Made by a program: the position numbers and the translations under genes. The notes under the pieces were generated by a model that had not been told where the DNA came from, made no database searches, and saw nothing but the letters and a program-made list of their open reading frames with translations. A DNA stretch of 64,000 nt from Stenotrophomonas maltophilia. GTDB taxonomy: Bacteria > Pseudomonadota > Gammaproteobacteria > Xanthomonadales > Xanthomonadaceae. How positions within the stretch are numbered: position 1 is the first letter of the stretch; the number at the start of each line of letters is the position of its first letter. Where the stretch lies: positions 1 to 64,000 of the forward strand of contig NZ_RAUX01000007.1 in NCBI RefSeq assembly GCF_013464485.1, in the 5' to 3' direction. Shown piece after piece: positions 1 to 7,050 of this stretch.

Positions 1-86
1 GTGTGGCCAGGCAGGACACGCCGTAGACCCATCCATGGGGGCTCGATGGCGCCATCCATGGCGCCAACGGTCCTGCCTGCCCACAC
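1..86. repeat. Imperfect inverted repeat, 17-bp arms
   Basis: The arms at 1-17 and 70-86 are reverse complements with one mismatch. Between them lies a near-palindrome around TGGCGCCATCCATGGCGCCA (48-67) and a GTAG at 23-26. It looks like a repeat element or the end hairpin of an upstream gene outside the window. There is no T-run, so a standard intrinsic terminator is not supported. Confidence 0.5.
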
Positions 87-119
87 CGCCCCGCGCCTGA
101 CAGTTCCCTGCGACCTGTT

Positions 120-157
120 GGGGTCGGATCCCGTTGCTGTGCAACGGGCTCTGACCC
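120..157. repeat. Palindromic repeat hairpin
   Basis: GGGTCGGAT and CTCTGACCC flank the perfect stem CCCGTTG / CAACGGG (loop CTGTG). From memory, hairpins with these GGGTC...GACCC ends recur between genes in Stenotrophomonas and Xanthomonas, so this is probably an interspersed palindrome rather than a local regulatory site. Confidence 0.45.
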
Positions 158-363
158 GGGAGCAGATGGACATGTCTGTTCGATTCATTGATTCCTGATG
201 CGTGACTGGCTCCACGGAGCCTGCCTCGACGCCAGACCGTGGGCAGCGGTCATCGCAATGACATCTGGCCCCGGTACGGTTTGAGCCCGCTTGCTGGTCG
301 CGCGGGCCGGGTCTCCGGTCGTGGCGCGCGTCCACTGCAGCTGCTGTCGCTGCCGAGGGTCAT

Positions 364-1044
364 GTGTTCTACGTCAGGGGGCTGAATGGACACCATGCGG
401 TCAGAACTTGGAAGGTGGCCATCGCCGCATGGCTGCTGTTGTCCTTCGCCGCTGTGGCGCAGGACGGTGTTCATGCCTACGACATCCCTGCGCAGCCGCT
501 GGAGCAGGCGGTCGAGCGCTTCAGCGTCATCAGCGGGTGGTCGGTGATGTACCCGGGCGATCTTGCCGCCGGCCGTAGCAGCCATGCGCTGCGCGCCAGC
601 CTTGCGCCGCTGCCTGCCTTGCAGATGCTGCTGCAGGATTCCGGTATCGAGGCCGAGGTGATCGGCGAGCAGCGTGTGGTGCTGCGCCGAGGCACGCCCG
701 CGGCAGCCGAACCCGGTATTGGCGCCGAGCTCCCGGATGCCGAGCGTCGGCGACGCTATGGCGGCCTGCAGCAGCGGCTGCGTGCGGCGTTCTGTGACGA
801 CCCCGAGATCGCGCCCGGCCGCTATGCCGCAACGCTGCGCTTCCGCGTCGACGGCGAAGGTCAGGTGCAGCAGCCCGAACTGCTGTCGGGCAGCGGCAGT
901 GCCCGCCGCGATGCGCGCCTGCTTCACGCGCTGCACGGCCTGGTACTGGCGCCCGATGCCGCCGCGCTGCCGCAGCCGGTGACGCTGCAGATCCGACCTT
1001 CCGGCACCGACCACGACTGTGGCCGGCGCGCGCCCCTTCCATGA
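364..1044 (+). CDS. STN-domain/TonB_C signalling protein without receptor barrel (VreA-like)
   Basis: Product of 226 residues from a GTG start with GAGGG 6 nt upstream. A hydrophobic export signal (about residues 16-32, ending near AAVAQD) is followed by an STN domain (about 38-105). STN is the periplasmic signalling domain of secretins and TonB-dependent receptors. The rest (about 130-215) resembles a TonB C-terminal domain: a GRYAATLRFRVDGEGQV strand followed by a short helical stretch. No outer-membrane barrel follows. This barrel-less plan matches VreA of P. aeruginosa, which feeds an ECF sigma/anti-sigma pair. The sigma gene starts 16 nt downstream, so the trio is probably one operon. 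The domain reading is from sequence; the signalling role is inferred. Confidence 0.75.
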   Translation: MFYVRGLNGHHAVRTWKVAIAAWLLLSFAAVAQDGVHAYDIPAQPLEQAVERFSVISGWSVMYPGDLAAGRSSHALRASLAPLPALQMLLQDSGIEAEVIGEQRVVLRRGTPAAAEPGIGAELPDAERRRRYGGLQQRLRAAFCDDPEIAPGRYAATLRFRVDGEGQVQQPELLSGSGSARRDARLLHALHGLVLAPDAAALPQPVTLQIRPSGTDHDCGRRAPLP

Positions 1045-1060
1045 CTTCAAGGATTCGAAC

Positions 1061-1591
1061 ATGAGCAACGGTACGGCTGGGGCAGTTGACCTGATGGACC
1101 ACCTTCTGGGGGCCTACGACGAGCTGAAGCGCCGCCTGGTGCGCAAGCTGGGCTCGGAGGAGCTGGCCGGCGATGCGCTGCAGGACACCTGGATGCGCCT
1201 GAGTGCGCGCCGTGACCGCCTGGATGCCGTGCAGAACCCCGCGGCCTACCTGCTGCGCATGGCGATGAACACGGTGATCGACCGCCAGCGTGCCGACCAC
1301 CGCCTGCTGAGCCTGGAAGAGGTGGATACGCTGATGGAGATGGCCGACCCGGCACCGGGCCCGGCGCAGGCGGCCGAACTGGATTTCGCGCTGGAGGACA
1401 TGGTCGGCCTGCTGCAGCGCATGCCCGAGCGCCGACGCCGCATCCTGCTGGCGATCCGCGTCGATGGCCTGCAGCAGCGCGACGTCGCCGACCAGCTGGG
1501 CGTGTCGCTGCGGCTTGTGCAGCGCGAGCTGAAAGCGGCCCAGGACTACCTGGCCGAGCGCAGCGGACAGGGACGTCAGGTGCGGTTCTGA
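1061..1591 (+). CDS. ECF sigma factor, FecI/VreI type
   Basis: An RNA polymerase sigma-70 family protein of 176 residues. Region 2 is visible around the DALQDTWMRL segment and the YLLRMAMNTVIDRQR helix. Region 4 is in the C-terminal third (RMPERRRRILLAIRVDGL, then the helix-turn-helix ending VSLRLVQREL). I chose the ATG at 1061 because AAGGA lies 7 nt upstream; the frame is open further back into the preceding gene. It lies between the STN protein and a FecR-type anti-sigma factor, the usual layout of a cell-surface-signalling cassette. It probably drives transcription of the secretion cluster downstream, as VreI does for hxc/pdt genes in Pseudomonas. That target assignment is inference. Confidence 0.9.
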   Translation: MSNGTAGAVDLMDHLLGAYDELKRRLVRKLGSEELAGDALQDTWMRLSARRDRLDAVQNPAAYLLRMAMNTVIDRQRADHRLLSLEEVDTLMEMADPAPGPAQAAELDFALEDMVGLLQRMPERRRRILLAIRVDGLQQRDVADQLGVSLRLVQRELKAAQDYLAERSGQGRQVRF

Positions 1592-1660
1592 GCGACGGCA
1601 TCCGTCTACACTTTGACGCCGAGCAGAACCCCGCAGCGTGCGGGTCCGGCATGAGCCCCC

Positions 1661-2641
1661 ATGGATCCTGACGATCGCCCGCAACGCCCGCTGGATGCCG
1701 TCGAGCGTCAGGCCCACGCGTGGGTGGTGCGGCTGACCTCGGGCGAGGCGACCGCCGCCGATGGGCGCAGGTTCCGCGAGTGGTGCGAGGCTGACCCGCG
1801 TCATCGCGAAGCATTCGGCCGTGCGCGCCGGCAATGGGAGCAGGTACGCCTGGCCGGCGAACAGCTGCCCGCCGCTGCGCGCCAGCCGGTCGCGCCGATA
1901 CCGGCCCAGCGCTGGAGCCGGCGCGCCTTCCTGGGCGCCGCGATTGCCGCACCGGCCAGCCTGGTGGTGGTGGCGGCGATCCGCCCGCCGCTGGGGCTGT
2001 GGCCCTCGGTGACGGCGATGGCGGCCGATTTCCACACCGGCACCGGTGAACGGCTGCAGATCGCGCCCTTGCCGCAGCTGAAGATCGAACTGGATACGCA
2101 GAGCAGCCTGCGCCGTCGTTCGGACACGCAGGGCGAAGGCTTCGAGCTGGTGCAGGGCCAGGCCGCGATCGAAACCCAGGCAGGCCTGCGCCTTGCCCTG
2201 TTCGCGGGGCCGGGCTGCGTGATTGCCGATGAAGGTGCGGTGCGCCTGGACGTCCGCAACACCCACGGCCAGGTACGGGTAACCTGCCTGCAGGGCAGCG
2301 CCCGCATCGAGCACCCGCAGGGCCGCCTGCAGCTGCAGGCGGGCCAGCAGACCCAGTACGACGAGCGCCTCAGTGGCGTGGTGGCCGAAGCCCTGGCCTC
2401 GGAAGTGAGCGCCTGGACCGAGGGCATGCTGGTGTTCCGCCGCGCTCCATTGCGCGAGGTGGTGGATGAAATCAACCGCTACCGCCGCGGCAAGGTGCTG
2501 CTGGGCGAATCGGCATTGGCGCGGGCCCCGGTCAGCGGCCGTTTCCGCATCGATGATCCGGACGCGGCGCTGGAGCAGCTGCGACTGACGATGTCGCTGG
2601 ATCTGCGTCGCTTTCCGGGTGGCATTGCCGTCCTTGGTTAG
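1661..2641 (+). CDS. FecR-family anti-sigma factor (VreR-like)
   Basis: Protein of 326 residues. The cytoplasmic N-terminus carries the sigma-binding FecR motif (VRLTSGEATAADGRRFREW, near residues 24-42, then ADPRHREAF). One transmembrane segment follows at about 90-110. It begins with SRRAFLG, close to a twin-arginine motif, a feature noted before in FecR-type proteins. The periplasmic part has the FecR core (about 125-235) and a C-terminal STN-like fold (about 250-326). It should hold the preceding sigma factor inactive until the STN partner signals. The gap to the sigma gene is 69 nt and includes a small CCGCA/TGCGG hairpin. Family assignment is firm; the partners are inferred from position. 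Confidence 0.9.
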   Translation: MDPDDRPQRPLDAVERQAHAWVVRLTSGEATAADGRRFREWCEADPRHREAFGRARRQWEQVRLAGEQLPAAARQPVAPIPAQRWSRRAFLGAAIAAPASLVVVAAIRPPLGLWPSVTAMAADFHTGTGERLQIAPLPQLKIELDTQSSLRRRSDTQGEGFELVQGQAAIETQAGLRLALFAGPGCVIADEGAVRLDVRNTHGQVRVTCLQGSARIEHPQGRLQLQAGQQTQYDERLSGVVAEALASEVSAWTEGMLVFRRAPLREVVDEINRYRRGKVLLGESALARAPVSGRFRIDDPDAALEQLRLTMSLDLRRFPGGIAVLG

Positions 2642-2699
2642 GTGAAGTCGCTGGCCGTGCGCGCCGCGCAGGGCTGTTGCAAGCAAGGAGACGCCAAGG

Positions 2700-3251
2700 A
2701 TGCGCAACGAGACCATCGGTGTGCTGGATCTGCGCCGCAATCTGTCGGCGCTGCTGGAAACCACGCAGCGACGGCCATTGATGGTGCATCGCTATGGATC
2801 GCCGTGGGTGTGCGTGGTCTCCGATGCGCAATGGCAGCAACAGGCCGTTCTGCTGGAGTTCGATCCACAGTCCCACCCGTTGGCGATGCTGTTGCGGCTG
2901 CAGCAGCAGGTGCTGCCCCTCGCTGAGGCCGGCACGCTGCCGCCTGCGGCGATGGCGCGTGTGCTGCTGCTGATGGGCATGCACGGCATCGACGATCTCG
3001 TGCAACTGCACGAGCAGGTACAGCATCATCGTCTTTGGCACTGGTTCGTGGCCGGCAGCCATGGCGTGATGGATGGCTGGCAGCTGCCAGCGCTGCGTGT
3101 TGCGATGGCGTCATGGCTGGATGACGTGGACATGTCCGACGCGCTGGCGGCGTTCGCGCAGCGTAGTGAGGTGGCGATTCTGGCGCGGCGCTGCGGCGGC
3201 GACGTACCGCGACTGGAGCGCGAAGCCTGCAGGCAGATGACGCTGCGATGA
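2700..3251 (+). CDS. Phd/YefM-fold protein with long C-terminal extension (copy 1)
   Basis: Protein of 183 residues with a good ribosome-binding site (AAGGAG). Residues 1-50 look like the DNA-binding N-terminus of Phd/YefM antitoxins: a short helix (LDLRRNLSALLE), then P-L-M-V-H-R-Y-G-S-P-W-V-C-V-V-S. The rest, about 130 residues, is alpha-helical and unrecognised. No toxin gene is adjacent, and the next gene is a paralogue (shared RYG..WV.V.S and HPLA.L patterns). A phd-like gene (phdA) is known in the matching Pseudomonas locus, so a regulatory or structural role in this secretion system is more likely than toxin neutralisation. The function is unknown. Confidence 0.7.
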   Translation: MRNETIGVLDLRRNLSALLETTQRRPLMVHRYGSPWVCVVSDAQWQQQAVLLEFDPQSHPLAMLLRLQQQVLPLAEAGTLPPAAMARVLLLMGMHGIDDLVQLHEQVQHHRLWHWFVAGSHGVMDGWQLPALRVAMASWLDDVDMSDALAAFAQRSEVAILARRCGGDVPRLEREACRQMTLR

Positions 3252-3371
3252 CGTTGCTGATGAAGCGCCACGCAGCGCACAGAGATGCATTCGCGTTGTC
3301 GCTTCACCTGCCTTGCTGACGTCTTCTGCAGAGTACGACGCACCACGCGTCGCGGAGCACGGGCGGCGCCG

Positions 3372-3956
3372 ATGGCAGACAGTCGCAGGATCAGCATGCT
3401 GGAGCTGGATCGTCACCTGAGCCAGTCGCTGGAACAGGCACGGCATACGCCCGTGAACGTGCAGCGCTATGGGCACTCGTGGGTCTGGGTACTGTCCAGT
3501 GACGCCTGGGCAGATGCGGCGCGCTGGGCGGCACTGGACAGCAGCGCGCATCCGCTGGCGGCGTTGCGGCGCGCCCTCGACCTGCAGCTGCGGCCCTGGC
3601 CCGAAGCGGCCATGAACGCGCTGCCGCTTGACGCGGGCGATGTGCGGCTGCTGCAACGTGCGGCGCTGCTGGTGGTCGTGCGTGATCTCAACAGTGCGCA
3701 GCGCGTGTACGACGATCTGCGCTACCACCAGGCCTACCGGATGTTCATCGGCCTCGACCATGGCACCGCGTGGTCGCCGATGCAGTGCGTGCGCCTGCTG
3801 CAGGCCTGCGCGCACCCGTTGCTGCGCGGCTGCATCGACGATGCGCTGGCCAGCGTGCCGCAGCACCTGTTCGAGTCTGCATGTGCCCCGGCTACACGTG
3901 TTGCGCCTGCACAGGCACACGCGCAGCGAATAGCAGGCGGATGTTTATCGTACTGA
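3372..3956 (+). CDS. Phd/YefM-fold protein with long C-terminal extension (copy 2)
   Basis: Protein of 194 residues, paralogous to the preceding gene. Its N-terminus (ISMLELDRHLSQSLEQ, then VNVQRYGHSWVWVLS) aligns with copy 1, and both carry HPLA about 20 residues later. The frame is open upstream to 3285, but that part is Arg/Cys-rich and unlike copy 1, so I take ATG 3372. The C-terminal domain is helical and differs from copy 1, ending in an Ala-rich tail. There is no toxin gene; gspG follows after 57 nt. Two diverged copies side by side suggest a duplicated regulator or a heterodimer. The function is not recognised. Confidence 0.65.
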   Translation: MADSRRISMLELDRHLSQSLEQARHTPVNVQRYGHSWVWVLSSDAWADAARWAALDSSAHPLAALRRALDLQLRPWPEAAMNALPLDAGDVRLLQRAALLVVVRDLNSAQRVYDDLRYHQAYRMFIGLDHGTAWSPMQCVRLLQACAHPLLRGCIDDALASVPQHLFESACAPATRVAPAQAHAQRIAGGCLSY

Positions 3957-4013
3957 CACATGCACCGCTGACCATGGCGCAGCGGTCTCTTCCAGGATGA
4001 CGAGGGCGGAACA

Positions 4014-4451
4014 ATGGCAAGGCAGGTGGGTAGTCGCAGGGCTCGGCAGCAGGGTTTCAGCCTGATCGAGATCATGGTGGTGGTGGTGATCATCGGCATT
4101 CTCGCGGCATTGATCGTGCCGCGGTTGATGGACCGTCCCGACCAGGCGCGCGTGGTGGCGGCGCGCCAGGACATCGCGGCGCTGATGCAGGCATTGAAGT
4201 TGTTCAAGCTGGACAACGGTCGCTATCCCAGCGCCGAACAGGGCCTGCAGGCGCTGGTGAAGCCGCCGCAGGGCGGTGGTGCGATGCCGGTGACACCGTA
4301 TCTGGATCGCCTGCCGAATGACCCATGGGGCCATCCGTACCAGTACCAGATTCCCGGAACCCACGGCGACATCGATGTGTTCTCGCTGGGTGCGGACAGC
4401 AAGGCCGGTGGCGACGCCGGGAACGCGGATATCGGCTCCTGGCAGCTGTGA
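4014..4451 (+). CDS. gspG: Type II secretion major pseudopilin GspG
   Basis: Protein of 145 residues, the normal size for GspG. A short basic leader ends at a prepilin cleavage site (QQG|FSLIEIMVVVVIIGILAA) with the conserved Glu at +5 of the mature protein. The C-terminal part shows the GspG signatures: NGRYPSAEQGLQAL, a P-ND-PWGHPYQY stretch, and the D-V-F-S-L-G-A-D segment with acidic residues that bind calcium in this family. It forms the periplasmic pseudopilus shaft. It begins the run gspG-K-L-M-D-E-F, with no gspH, I or J here; those lie about 22 kb away on the other strand. No prepilin peptidase gene is in the window, so PilD encoded elsewhere probably processes it. Confidence 0.95.
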   Translation: MARQVGSRRARQQGFSLIEIMVVVVIIGILAALIVPRLMDRPDQARVVAARQDIAALMQALKLFKLDNGRYPSAEQGLQALVKPPQGGGAMPVTPYLDRLPNDPWGHPYQYQIPGTHGDIDVFSLGADSKAGGDAGNADIGSWQL

Positions 4452-4460
4452 GGCGTGCAG

Positions 4461-5366
4461 ATGACAGCCCGGACGCGTTCGGTCCCGTGCACCCGCCAGC
4501 GCGGCATGGCGGTGATCGTCGCCCTGCTGGTGGTGGCATTGGTGGCGGTGATTGCCACTGCACTGCTGACCCGGCAGTCGGCACAGCTGCGTGCGCTGCG
4601 TGGCGACCAGCTGCGTGCGCAGGTGCGCATGGCGGTCGATGCCACCCTGGAGCGCGCGGCGCAGCAGCTGCGTGAGGATGTAAAGGAGCAGCTGACCACG
4701 GTGCGCGGCGGCCGTTGGGCGCGTCCGCTGACGCTGCAGTTGCCGCTGCCGGTGCAGTTGCAGCTGGTCGATGCACAGTCCATGTTCAACCTGCGCAACC
4801 TGCTGGCGCATGGCCGGCCGGACCCGGAGGCGCGACGCGCGTTCATCGCGTTGTGTGCCGGGCAGGGGCTGGGGCAGGGTGCCTGTGCATCTGCTGCCGA
4901 CCACATCCAGGCGCGGCTGCGTGATGGCGACCTGCAGGCGCAGGCGCCGTTGCCGCGTGAATCGCTGATCGAGCAGGCCCTGGCGGGCGCCGACCCAGTG
5001 GCGGTGCAGGCACTCGCTGGGCGCACCGTGGTGCTGCCGGCCCAGACCCTGGTCAATGCCAACACCAGTGACATCAGCGTGTTGCAGGCGGTCACTCCCG
5101 GCGTGGAGCCGGGGCGCCTGCAGGCGCTGCTCGGTGAGCGCGACGGTGGCCATTGGCTGCTCAACCGCGGTGATATCTCCAATCGACTGCAACTGAGCAG
5201 CGCGCAGATGGCCGTGGTGCCGCTTGGCATTCATAGCGAGTGGTTCCTTGCCGTCGGCCAGGTACAGGCCGATGCCAATGCGGTCGACTTCCGGGCCCTG
5301 ATCTGGCGCGAGTATCGCGATGACAGTGTGCGCGTGCAGCGTGTGTGGACGAGGATTGGAGCATGA
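4461..5366 (+). CDS. gspK: Type II secretion minor pseudopilin GspK
   Basis: Protein of 301 residues. The N-terminus is pilin-like: QRG|MAVIVALLVVALVAVIATAL. The residue at +5 is not Glu, as is usual for GspK, the large tip pseudopilin. The C-terminal two thirds fit the GspK helical domain (DAQSMFNLRNLL, then ALAGADPVAVQAL and a TLVNANTS stretch). I prefer ATG 4461 over GTG 4455. It starts 9 nt after gspG ends, and its stop codon overlaps the gspL start (ATGA), so translation is probably coupled. It would cap the pseudopilus together with GspH/I/J. Confidence 0.88.
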   Translation: MTARTRSVPCTRQRGMAVIVALLVVALVAVIATALLTRQSAQLRALRGDQLRAQVRMAVDATLERAAQQLREDVKEQLTTVRGGRWARPLTLQLPLPVQLQLVDAQSMFNLRNLLAHGRPDPEARRAFIALCAGQGLGQGACASAADHIQARLRDGDLQAQAPLPRESLIEQALAGADPVAVQALAGRTVVLPAQTLVNANTSDISVLQAVTPGVEPGRLQALLGERDGGHWLLNRGDISNRLQLSSAQMAVVPLGIHSEWFLAVGQVQADANAVDFRALIWREYRDDSVRVQRVWTRIGA

Positions 5367-6526
5367 GCGTGCAGCTGAGGGTGCGCCTGCCGGCGCTGGA
5401 ACACCTGCGCGCCGACAGTACGGTCGAGTGGGCGCAGATGCACAAGGGTGGGGTGCTGGCCCATGGCCGCGAGGGCTTGGCCGTGCTCGGGCAACGTCAT
5501 CCGCAGGCCGAGGTGCTGGCCTGTCTCGATCCGCAGGACCTGATCCTGCTGGAACTGCAGCTGCCGCCACTGTCGGACCGCAGGCTGCAGGCCGCACTGC
5601 AGGGCGAAGTAGAGGCGATGCTGCTGGATGACCTGCAGGAGGTCGCGTTGGCACACGGTGCGCAGGCGGCGGACGGCACGGTTCCGGTGGCCTGGCTCGG
5701 CCAGCAGGCAGTCCTGCAGGCGCAGCAGCTGCTGGCCTCGTGCGCACTGCAGCTTCAGGCGCTGTATCCGACGCCGCTGCTGATGCCGTGGCAGAACGGC
5801 CAGGCAACGCTGCAGGCTGACGGTGAGCATCTGCTGGTGCGCTGCGGGCGCGATCGTGGTTTTGTGCAGTGGTGCGGTGGGCGCGACACGGCGGCGGTGC
5901 TGCAGTCGCTCGCGACGCGTCTTCAGCAATCCGGGGTGCAGGCCGTGCAGTGGATCGACAGCGTGCCGTCGGCGTGGCCGGAGAACCTGCCGGCCACCGT
6001 GGTCGCGCATGAACGACAGGCGTGCGGACCCGTGCCAGCGTGGTCGTTGCCACTGCCGGGTCTCAGCAGGCAAGCACCACGACTGGCGATCGGCCTGGCA
6101 CTGGCAGCAGTGCTGCTGGCTGCACTCGGCCTGCAGCTGCAGGTCTCGCGTTGGCGGATCGAGGGCGAGGCCCTGCAACAGGACATGGCACGCCAGTTCA
6201 GCGCACGCTTCCCGGAGATCACCGACGTGGTGGACCCGGTGCTACAGGCAAGGCGAGCACTGGCCGTGCCACTGCCGGCACCGCCGTTGCCGCCGCTGCA
6301 GCGTCAGGTAGCCGGCACGCTGCAGGCGGTTCCCGAGCTGGCCGGGCAGGTGCGCAGCCTGCATTACCAACCCGGGCAGCTGGACATGGAGCTGGATGCC
6401 GATGCCCAGGCACTGGCCGACGATCCGCAGCGGCTTGAGCATTGGCAGCAAGCGGTCCAGGCGCAGGGCCTGCAGTTGGCGCGCGAAGCCGGTGGAGGCC
6501 TGCGGGTGAGCGGAGCTGGACAGTGA
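5363..6526 (+). CDS. gspL: Type II secretion inner-membrane protein GspL
   Basis: Protein of 387 residues. The N-terminal cytoplasmic part (about 1-235) has the actin-like GspL fold that docks the ATPase GspE. One transmembrane segment lies at about 240-258 (LAIGLALAAVLLAALGLQL), followed by a periplasmic ferredoxin-like domain. It is placed exactly between gspK (4-nt ATGA overlap) and gspM (4-nt GTGA overlap), and its length is typical of GspL. Sequence conservation in this family is low, so gene order carries part of the assignment. Confidence 0.85.
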   Translation: MSVQLRVRLPALEHLRADSTVEWAQMHKGGVLAHGREGLAVLGQRHPQAEVLACLDPQDLILLELQLPPLSDRRLQAALQGEVEAMLLDDLQEVALAHGAQAADGTVPVAWLGQQAVLQAQQLLASCALQLQALYPTPLLMPWQNGQATLQADGEHLLVRCGRDRGFVQWCGGRDTAAVLQSLATRLQQSGVQAVQWIDSVPSAWPENLPATVVAHERQACGPVPAWSLPLPGLSRQAPRLAIGLALAAVLLAALGLQLQVSRWRIEGEALQQDMARQFSARFPEITDVVDPVLQARRALAVPLPAPPLPPLQRQVAGTLQAVPELAGQVRSLHYQPGQLDMELDADAQALADDPQRLEHWQQAVQAQGLQLAREAGGGLRVSGAGQ

Positions 6527-7050
6527 CGATCCGAACCCTGCGGTTGCGCGATGCAATGGAGGGCCTGCAGCAACGCTGGCAACGCCTGCCACCGCGCGAC
6601 CGGCTGATGCTGTGGGTGATGGTGGTGACGCTGCTCGCGGCGGGTCTGTGGATGTTGTGGCTGGAGCCGCTGCTGAAGCAGCGCACGCACTGGCAGGCCG
6701 AGCTGCCGCGGCTGCAGGCACAGGCGCGTGTACTGGCACCACTGCTGCAGGCACGCGAGCGCCAGCAGCAGACGCAGGGGCAGCGCCCGACGATGGCCGG
6801 GTTGCGTGATGGAATCAAGTCAGCCGGCCTCGCCGACGGACTGCATATCGAAGCGCGCGACGGGCGTTGGCACCTGCAGGTGCACGCGGTGCCCGCTGAC
6901 GCGCTGTGGAACTGGCTGCTGCCCGTGCTGGCCGATCCGGCCATCGAACTGCAGCAGCTGCAACTGACACGCACAGGGGATGCGAACATGCCGGCGGCAC
7001 GGATTTCCGGAAACATCGTGATGGCGCTCAACGTGGGTGCCCATCCATGA
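6523..7050 (+). CDS. gspM: Type II secretion inner-membrane protein GspM
   Basis: Protein of 175 residues from a GTG start that overlaps the gspL stop (GTGA). A cytoplasmic N-terminus with QQRWQRLPPRDRLML precedes one transmembrane helix (about 27-45, MVVTLLAAGLWMLWLEPL). The periplasmic domain then begins with a helix rich in Gln/Arg. This is the usual GspM layout; GspM pairs with GspL and GspE on the inner membrane. The gene ends in a 4-nt overlap with gspD (ATGA). The frame is open upstream inside gspL but has no plausible start there. Confidence 0.85.
   Translation: MTIRTLRLRDAMEGLQQRWQRLPPRDRLMLWVMVVTLLAAGLWMLWLEPLLKQRTHWQAELPRLQAQARVLAPLLQARERQQQTQGQRPTMAGLRDGIKSAGLADGLHIEARDGRWHLQVHAVPADALWNWLLPVLADPAIELQQLQLTRTGDANMPAARISGNIVMALNVGAHP

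Larger units (their letters stand above)
1..363. other. Non-coding leader before the secretion cluster
   Basis: I see no convincing gene here. The stretch holds a long imperfect hairpin at 1-86, a second hairpin at 120-157, and the probable promoter region of the STN-domain gene that starts at 364. A GAGGG ribosome-binding site lies at 353-357. Short reading frames here have no recognisable protein features. Confidence 0.6.

Noticed and set aside
1-86. Inverted repeat considered as an insertion-sequence end
   Set aside because: No transposase gene or target-site duplication is visible; the hairpin is compact and intergenic.
2700-3956. The two Phd-fold genes considered as a toxin-antitoxin operon
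   Set aside because: Both proteins have the antitoxin-type head and neither resembles Doc, RelE, YoeB or PIN toxins. No small toxin gene is adjacent.
3945-6053. Minus-strand open frame of 702 codons across gspG, gspK and gspL
   Set aside because: It is antisense to overlapping, clearly recognisable type II secretion genes; Arg/Pro/Ala-rich composition marks it as a shadow.
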